Below are positions 57,601 to 64,000 of a DNA stretch of 64,000 bases, one piece after another. The notes below the pieces were generated by a model, which saw only the letters and a list, made by a program, of their open reading frames with translations, ran no database searches and was not told the DNA's origin. Where the stretch lies: the NCBI RefSeq assembly GCF_019097595.1, contig NC_080726.1, positions 12,603,705 through 12,667,704 of the forward strand, given 5' to 3'. The position numbers and the translations under genes were made by a program. The stretch is from Hemibagrus wyckioides (Eukaryota > Chordata > Actinopteri > Siluriformes > Bagridae). The first letter of the stretch is position 1. The number at the start of each line of letters is the position of its first letter.

Positions 57601-60600
57601 TTAAACTATAATCACACATATACAAATATTTGGTTGAAAAAAGAAAAAAAAAAAAAACAGGACTGTATTTTTAAGCTATGGGAAAGGAATGAAGCATCTC
57701 TCACCAGTGGGACTTGTCAGGCCTTTGCCTTGTTGCCGCCGCTTGGCGTCGCTGAGAATGTCTATGATTAGTGTGGCGAACTCTCGTGCATTAAAGCGTG
57801 CCAACTTCTGTCGGCCCTGTGGAGAGAAAACTGACTTGTAGAGACTGCCAGATAAAAAAAAAAAGTATAACATACAGTACATGTTTAGCACAGTCACACC
57901 ACCTTTACAGCATTTAGTCTTAATATAGATATTATATGTAAAAAAAAAAAAAATTAAAAAAAACAAGCTAAAAATGTAGTTAATATTCTTGACGTGGCAG
58001 TGTGCACAATGTTTGACCAATTGCATGGTGTGTAAGAAAATCCTACATGATTTATAAATACAAAACACAGCAAACAGGAAATGCTCTGATTGGCTAATCA
58101 CCAGATGGAAAATATGCTGCATGTAGAGCCACAACAGTTTTATTATAGTCAAGGCAGTAGTATAACAAGAGCAAGAAAAAGTACAAGAGAAAGTGAGAGT
58201 TGGCGTGGAAATGTTGAGTAAAGGAGGCTACCAGTCATACTGCCCTTTCCCTCTCCTTCTTTCCTTCTTCTGTGCAGTGGTTAGCATAGGCCCTATGTCA
58301 TTGTAAAACCACATACTATTTTTAGGCCTGGGCTTTTATGTACCGCACTACTCCTTTCTGCATACAGCCCAAATATCAAGGCAGATCTGTCCTCCTCTTT
58401 TTCCGGGTTGAATTTTTCCTTAAAGTCTACCTGATCCAGGCTTGTTCACCCACATCAGGGCTGCATTCTCATTGGCTCTTCACAACAGGATGGCTGACAA
58501 CAAACTTGTTTGTGTGTGCGTGTGTGTGTGTGTATTACCTGGTTGCGTGTGGCTGAATATTCGGGGTTGACAGGCAAAAAGGGAACAGCACTCCTCTCGG
58601 TAACCAGCGTACTATGGTTCTGAGTCGTTAACCACACTGTGAGCATTACAGAAAAGCAAAGCATTAGCAGAAAGAAAAATGTGGCTCAATACTGAAAGCA
58701 AGGTCATCTTATCACCCACTCCCAACACCCACATACACAGTCCTACACAGAAGCAGCATGGTTAAAAGAAATCTGTTTCAAAATGACGAAATAAAACAGG
58801 CTGACTGCTTGTGTATGTGTGTGGCCCCTTGCTTTCTACCTAGTGCTGCTTACCTGCAGAGACTCGGCCTGCAACCCCAGCTGCCACGACTCCTGCCTGC
58901 CTCACAGAGGAGGAAGGAGGGAGCGAGAGACAGAAAGAAAAAGAGAAGGAGGAGGAGAGTAGTCCTGAGGCACTCTGACTCACTTGTTTTCTCTCTCCCT
59001 CTTGCTCTCTCTCTGTCTCTCTCCAGCTTCCCTCCCTCTCTTCCTCCTTCAGCCTCCCTCCCTTCCCTGCAGCTGGACTGCTTGGCCAGTGCCTTCTATA
59101 GTCAATGTTTATACAACATCAAGTGATGAGAGAGAAAAAAAAAATTGTGGAGGAAAAAAAGAGGGGAAAAAAAGAAACGTCTCATACCCGCATCGTTCTC
59201 CCTGCGGTCCACCTCATCATACACATCCATGGCCAGCTCCTCAAACAAGCGGTTATTTAGCTGTGTGTGACACAAACAAAATATCAATACAATGCATTAA
59301 ATTTCAGAGTGTAGTGCTGAGGCTCTCCAGAAGCACAAAGGTAAGCAGAAACAGGAGAGAGGTGTTCACAGACAACAGGAGCACACAGAGAAACACTGCA
59401 AACCAACAAATCATTTAAAGAATAAACAACTGACTATTTGCAAATCTACCACTTTTTTGCTAAAAGGTCAACATGGGCTCTTGCCATAACAAATACCCCT
59501 TTTCCATTGACGCAGTGCTGATGCTAGAGCCAAACTTTTAAGTAAACTCATGTGAGAGTTTAAGTATCCATGGCATAATGTTAACAGCCATGGAGTAGTT
59601 AACAAAGTTATTGATCGAACTGAGTACATATTCTGTTGTCCAAAATCGGATGCTATGACCCACGTATTTTTAAGTGTGGAACTGCTCAAAAGGAAGTTTG
59701 TTGGTGCTAGCACATTCAGTTTGTTGCCAGAAAATCGTCTGTTACATAACAACCTTTAAATCCCTTGCACTGCTCAAGTCTTATTTCGAGTTTCTAAAGT
59801 TGTTTTCATGGCAACCAAATGATGGTGGTAAAAAAAACAGCTTGATATCCCAAGTTCACAGTTTCGGCATCTGAAACTGGTTCTTGTGGTGGAGAAATGC
59901 AACGTGGTTCTAGGTCAGGCACCGGCTCCAGAAGCAGTACCAGCAACTTGTCAATGGAAAAAAGCGCTAAGAGAGGCCAACATCCTGAACACTCACCGCT
60001 TGAAGTTTCTTCTTGGCGGCCTTCGCCAGTTCAGACAGGTCCAGGCTACACAGACAAAGACACAGACACAGGAGTAAAAGGACACCAGAAACATACAGAC
60101 AGAGAAAGATGAGGAGAGAGGAGGAGAGAAAAAAAGGGTCAGGGTGGATGGATGGAACATGACATTGGGGCAGGAGAGATGTCAGGGTCAGAAAGAAAAC
60201 AAAGTAGGCAGAACAGGAGCTCAGGTTTGATGAATTTCTCTTAAACATAGCACTCCATGTCTCTTAACTGAACTGGCTGTTGAGATACCAACAGACACAA
60301 GATCAGATACATGTGGTAGAAAAGCAGAATCAAATGACATAACTGATTAGAAATATCACAGATATTTAAGTTTCCATGCTCTGTTCGCCTGCTTCATCTC
60401 TCCAGACACTGGCATCCAAATAAAGGACATATGAAGAGGAAAGGGGGAAAAAAGAGGTTATGGAGAGGGGAATAAGAAGAAGGTGAGATACCTCTGTGTT
60501 GGGCACTTAGGGCGCGCTCTGCCTCCACAAAGAGCAGCAAGATGGAGAAAACAGAGAATGTGTGAGAAAGACAGCCAAAGAAAGACCAAGATATCCATAT

Positions 60601-63377
60601 ACACAGACAAAGGGAGAGAGAGAGAGAGAGAGAGAGGGCAGGAGAGAGAAACAGAAAGAGGAAGTGAGACAGAGATGGATTGACCCAATATAAATATTCT
60701 TGCAGCACAGGTCAGTTAAGTGTGACTATCAGATATCTTGCTGTGAGTAGCAGAGACCATAAAACCTCAGACAGTAGTCAGCTTTAAAGCAGGAGTGTGC
60801 ACTGATGTAAACTGACTGATGGCATGGCGCAACCTGCTGGCCAACACACTCAAATACAATCGCTGGCACAGAAGCTTGGTGCTGTGTGTCTACTGTGAGA
60901 CAGTAGTAAAATGAAGGCGGCACACGTACATCATGCAGTGGCATTCAAAGCATTAACTTCATAATCAATGCTACTTATACAGATACACAAGTCAGAATTG
61001 TATTTCAGTAATAAAAAAAAAAATCACAAATACACATATCCATACCTGTCTGCCATCTGAGGGATGATATAATGTCCATTCTTGTGATCTGCAAAATAAA
61101 TCAGATAAAATGTTGCAGCTTATTAGCAAATCTTTCATGACTATTTTTTTTGTCATACAGGGTTCTTGTCCTTTTCTCAAAAAGCCAAATCTTTCCCAGG
61201 CTCAGTTTTCCAGACTGATTCCAAAACTTCGCAGACTTTCTAAGCTCAGGTTTCTTGCTAACTTTGAAAATCGTTGGTTTGTGAACTTGGCTTACTTTAA
61301 AGACTGAACTGTATCATGAAAAAGAAAACATGAAATGAGTCGTGCTATACCGGTGCAGAAAATAATGCTATGTCTGAATTAGTGTTTTGGCATCTTGCAT
61401 ATTCCAAATTGCTTCCATACTTACTTAGGTCTGGTAACGCCTTATATTCTGTCTTTTCCAGACCTGGCCAAAAACCCTGAAGTAAGAGTTAGTCCAGAGT
61501 GAGGTCACCCCCCGCTCTTAGAAGAGCAGCTGAGAGTTTACCTGGACGGCGGCCACACAGATAGAAAGCCAGCCTGTCTGTGAGCTCATACTGACATTCC
61601 ACCAAGCGCTCAGCTAACTCCACCTGGCCTGCTTGCCTGTGTCCCAAATACACACAATAAGGGTTGAGACAAGAGACTGCAAATGTGCATGATTTACTAG
61701 CAAGAGTAATAAAATCAGCCAAAAAGAGGAGAAGGGAATTCCAGGGGACTCTGAAGTCTATTTGTACCTGGCATAATCCATGGGTGTGCGTCCGTTTATG
61801 TCCGGCGCACCGGGGTCAGCTCCGTACACCACAAGCAGCTCAGCCTGCAGGACTTGACCTGCTTTAGCAGCCACATGCAGAGGAGTGGTGCCTTTCTCCT
61901 GCAATCAGTGTGACGAAGGGAGAGAGAACATGAGCTTACAGCTACAGCAACCCAGGCTACTGAGCTGACATTAGTGTACTACAGATACTGAACTGAAGGG
62001 TAGCTGGATTTCCATACACCAATTGTTTTTTGTTTGTTTTTGTTTTTTTATGTGTCCATGACAGTGTTGAGTTTGGGCTTACATTATATAATCCAGAGTA
62101 CTTTCAGAGAGTTGTTTACATTTTGATGGAAACATGCTGTATGAACAGGGGTGGAAGATATATTAATAATGAACAGTGGAAAGAACAATAAGGACTTTCA
62201 CAGTACGGCAACCAAATGCTTAAAAAAAACAAAAAAACGTATGGACATACCCTTCAGTTATGAGTATGAGTACATACGAGTTATTTTGCTCATATTCAGT
62301 GTTTCTTCTTTGACAGGTCAAATTTCTGAGACTGTATGTCTCATATGCAACATGCTACTGGACAGAGTGAACATTAGTGACACAAATTGTCACTACAGTA
62401 GTGACATGAATGGACTAGTAACACGAGCATTCATCCCAAATAATGCAGGTGCTACTGTCTGATCGTGGAAGATATTTTACATAGTAAAAATGATACCATG
62501 CTGATTTGTGTTAAGAAACCTATATGACCCTTAAATATGTAGCAGATAATTTTTACCATGTTAGGTCATGCTTCACTGAGGTTCAAGGTTAAGGCCCTCC
62601 AAGTGACTAAAGGTCATTCAGGTCATATATGTATCACAGTGAATCAGTCAGACATAAAAGATTCCAAAAGCGAGGATATAGGTGTAAAATCAATAAATAA
62701 AAGGCAAAAAATAAATAAATAAATTGCTTTTACAATATATATACACACACAACATGTATACTTTTGATACATAATAATTAGCTTGTGGATCTTGACACAA
62801 GAAAGCATGACACATTAAGAGTGTTTGTGGTGTTTTTCCATCATGCAATTCTGAAACGTTTCACCAAGTCAACTGTAATCCATGTGAAGACTTCAGGTTT
62901 CTGGTCTCATCTAAAAACCCATCTTCCATTATATAGAATCACTAAGATCTCATCAGCCCACAGGCTACAAGTATTAACACTTACAGGATGAAAGAAGTTG
63001 GCCTGAGCTCCAAGGGACAGCAGACGCAGACACGTCTCCAGACTTCCTGTCCGCACACTCGAATGTAGTTGCTGTAAGCAGAAAGTGAGAAAGTGATTCT
63101 GTGCATCATCATAGCTACTCAACAGAAAGAGCTTGCATTATTTTCAAGCAGGACCTCATTAAGAGCATTAAGGTGCCTCCTGTAGTGACTGTCTGTTAAT
63201 TCCTCATTTGGGAGAAGGGAGATAGGCTTTGCCTCTCATCAGGCTATGCTGACCTTTCAGCATTTCCTCACCTTGCTGAGATCCTTGCTGGTGACCCCAT
63301 CATCATCACGGCATGGCAGTTTATGGACAAAGGCTAGCATCTGATACTTGGCGCGAATGAACTCTGACTTGGTGGGG
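50409..63377 (-). CDS. git1: ARF GTPase-activating protein GIT1, 3' 17 exons (partial, runs off right edge)
   Basis: Scaffold that binds PIX, paxillin and FAK and down-regulates Arf6 at focal adhesions and synapses. Exons, 5' to 3': 63272-63377, 62985-63071, 61768-61898, 61542-61636, 61046-61088, 59997-60045, 59188-59260, 58539-58636, 57705-57816, 56683-56810, 54288-54440, 53354-53632, 51982-52062, 51780-51856, 51493-51663, 50919-50982, 50409-50624. Phases agree; about 653 residues. Order: ankyrin repeats (TTPLHVAAKAGQ, NGRTPMDYARQAG), Spa homology domain, coiled coil (KVQQLMKVNNNLSEELRRLQ), FAT-like C-terminus ending TREKKQ. DDQHDYDSVASDEDTD and TREKKQ indicate GIT1; GIT2 ends differently. 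The ArfGAP zinc finger is off the window. Human GIT1 has extra residues (around DDAIYSVH) between the RRDRQAFSMYEPG exon and the next that I could not find. Confidence 0.93.
50690..50886. mobile_element. 197-bp hAT-type MITE in last git1 intron
   Basis: Terminal inverted repeats CAGGGATGTCCAATCTT and its near complement AAGATTGGACACCCCTG, with subterminal inverted GGGCCGGTGTGGGTGCAGG. A 9-bp direct repeat, GAGCTAAAG, flanks it at 50681-50689 and 50887-50895, consistent with a hAT target duplication (normally 8 bp). No coding capacity. Confidence 0.85.
57705..59260 (-). CDS. git1: git1 Spa homology domain exons
   Basis: Exons 59188-59260 (NRLFEELAMDVYDEVDRR), 58539-58636 (TERSAVPFLPVNPEYSATRN) and 57705-57816 (RQKLARFNAREFATLIIDIL, then SDAKRRQQGK) contain the two SHD repeats that bind PIX and FAK. 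The sequence is nearly the same as mammalian GIT1 as I recall it. Confidence 0.92.
58984..59075 (+). repeat. Pyrimidine-rich low-complexity tract in git1 intron
   Basis: Almost pure CT sequence (TCTCTCTCCAGCTTCCCTCC and similar) between the exons at 58539-58636 and 59188-59260. On the git1 strand it is purine-rich, so it is not a splice pyrimidine tract for that gene. Confidence 0.8.
61542..63071 (-). CDS. git1: git1 ankyrin-repeat exons
   Basis: Exons 62985-63071 (QLHSSVRTG, LRLLSLGAQANFFHP), 61768-61898 (EKGTTPLHVAAKAGQVLQAE, VYGADPGAPD) and 61542-61636 (ELAERLVECQYELTDRLAFY) encode the three ankyrin repeats that follow the ArfGAP module. TPLHVAA and NGRTPMDYA are textbook ankyrin signatures. 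Joins are phase 0, phase 2 and phase 1 respectively. Confidence 0.93.
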
Positions 63378-64000
63378 CTATAGGACGAAGCAAAAAATAT
63401 AGCTGACACATTATCTACATACAATACAACAGGCATTGTCTGGTTAATAAATAAAACAAGCAGAAAATTCTCAAATTTCCATTTACCCATGTCAGTCCAT
63501 AAAATATTCCCATCTTTCTATTTATTAAATCTATTAGATCTATTTTTCCCAATGTACTTCTACGAAAATGAATAGAAGACCCCATTCTCAGCCCTGTCCA
63601 TTTTATCATCCATTCCATCATTTGATCTAATCCATCATTTATTATGCCGGCACTTAAACAGGTAACATTATCTTGACTGACTGATAGGAGCATAAGGAGG
63701 ATGGTGTTTTTCTTGTCAGTGACGTTTCATTCCAAAACATCACGTGCTAAAATTACGGATGCATTGATACCAATACTGGTATCAGGTATCAGTCTGATAC
63801 TGTGCTCATTTATTCATTCTCGAAAAATTCTCCAAGACCAATATCCAGTACCATGTGATCTAAGCTTGGTGTATGGTGTTGTGTTAAAGATTACATGGCA
63901 CAGAATGACTGTAATTTGAATTTGTTTCACAATTAATGATGGCCATCAATGCAAAGCAAACTGTGCTCTGCAAAAATCTTAAGAGGAGGTACTGGAGCAT
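63378..64000 (-). other. git1: git1 intron (right edge of window)
   Basis: Lies upstream of the git1 exon starting at 63377 on the minus strand. That exon opens with the third base of a codon, so a further upstream coding exon must exist beyond 64000. No ArfGAP-domain sequence is seen here. Confidence 0.7.

Noticed and set aside
57676..58152. 158-codon minus-strand frame
   Set aside because: Only the part at 57705-57816 is a git1 exon. The rest is intron sequence read through, with poly-K/F runs.
58758..59418. Overlapping plus-strand frames rich in Leu/Ser/Arg
   Set aside because: Translation of a pyrimidine- and purine-rich low-complexity tract within a git1 intron.

Overview
The window is vertebrate nuclear DNA, almost certainly from a teleost fish. 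It has intron-rich genes with GT-AG junctions, fish-type Tc1/mariner and hAT elements, tRNA-derived SINE fragments and long (TA)n, (TAA)n and (TG)n microsatellites. The abundance and type of Tc1 elements suggest an otophysan, perhaps a catfish, but that is only a guess. I see no bacterial, phage, CRISPR or operon features, and no clearly new multi-gene system.

Four protein-coding genes were rebuilt exon by exon, checking reading phase at every junction. (1) slc12a7 (K-Cl cotransporter KCC4), minus strand, 611-7038: the first six coding exons (219 residues); the rest lies off the left edge. A second, phase-compatible first exon sits at 3526-3562. (2) kcnh6 (ERG-type voltage-gated K+ channel), plus strand, 12431-26394: complete, 15 coding exons, about 1,228 residues, with PAS domain, S1-S6, GFG filter, cyclic-nucleotide-binding homology domain and an ERG-type C-terminus. 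(3) A MAP2/MAP4/tau-family gene, plus strand, coding 32253-42208, about 856 residues. It has three good microtubule-binding repeats and a degenerate fourth; it resembles MAP4 more than tau, hence the tentative name map4l. (4) git1, minus strand, 50409-63377: seventeen 3' exons (about 653 residues) covering ankyrin repeats, Spa homology domain, coiled coil and paxillin-binding C-terminus. Its ArfGAP exons lie off the right edge.

slc12a7 and kcnh6 are divergent (head to head, 5.4 kb between start codons). kcnh6 and map4l are tandem on the plus strand. map4l and git1 are convergent, with about 8 kb between their stop codons. The genes are not functionally coupled in any obvious way; the order is conserved-synteny material.

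The spaces between genes are rich in transposons. Two 1,248-bp Tc1-like elements, each with an uninterrupted DD34E transposase frame on the minus strand, lie as direct repeats immediately before (10811-12058) and after (26554-27801) kcnh6. Three related palindromic (foldback) Tc1 derivatives with a shared internal junction lie at about 16007-16804, 29640-30382 and 46154-46904. Other repeats are a 197-bp hAT-type MITE with target duplication in the last git1 intron, a deleted Tc1-like element at 28298-28822, and several SINE and Tc1 remnants.
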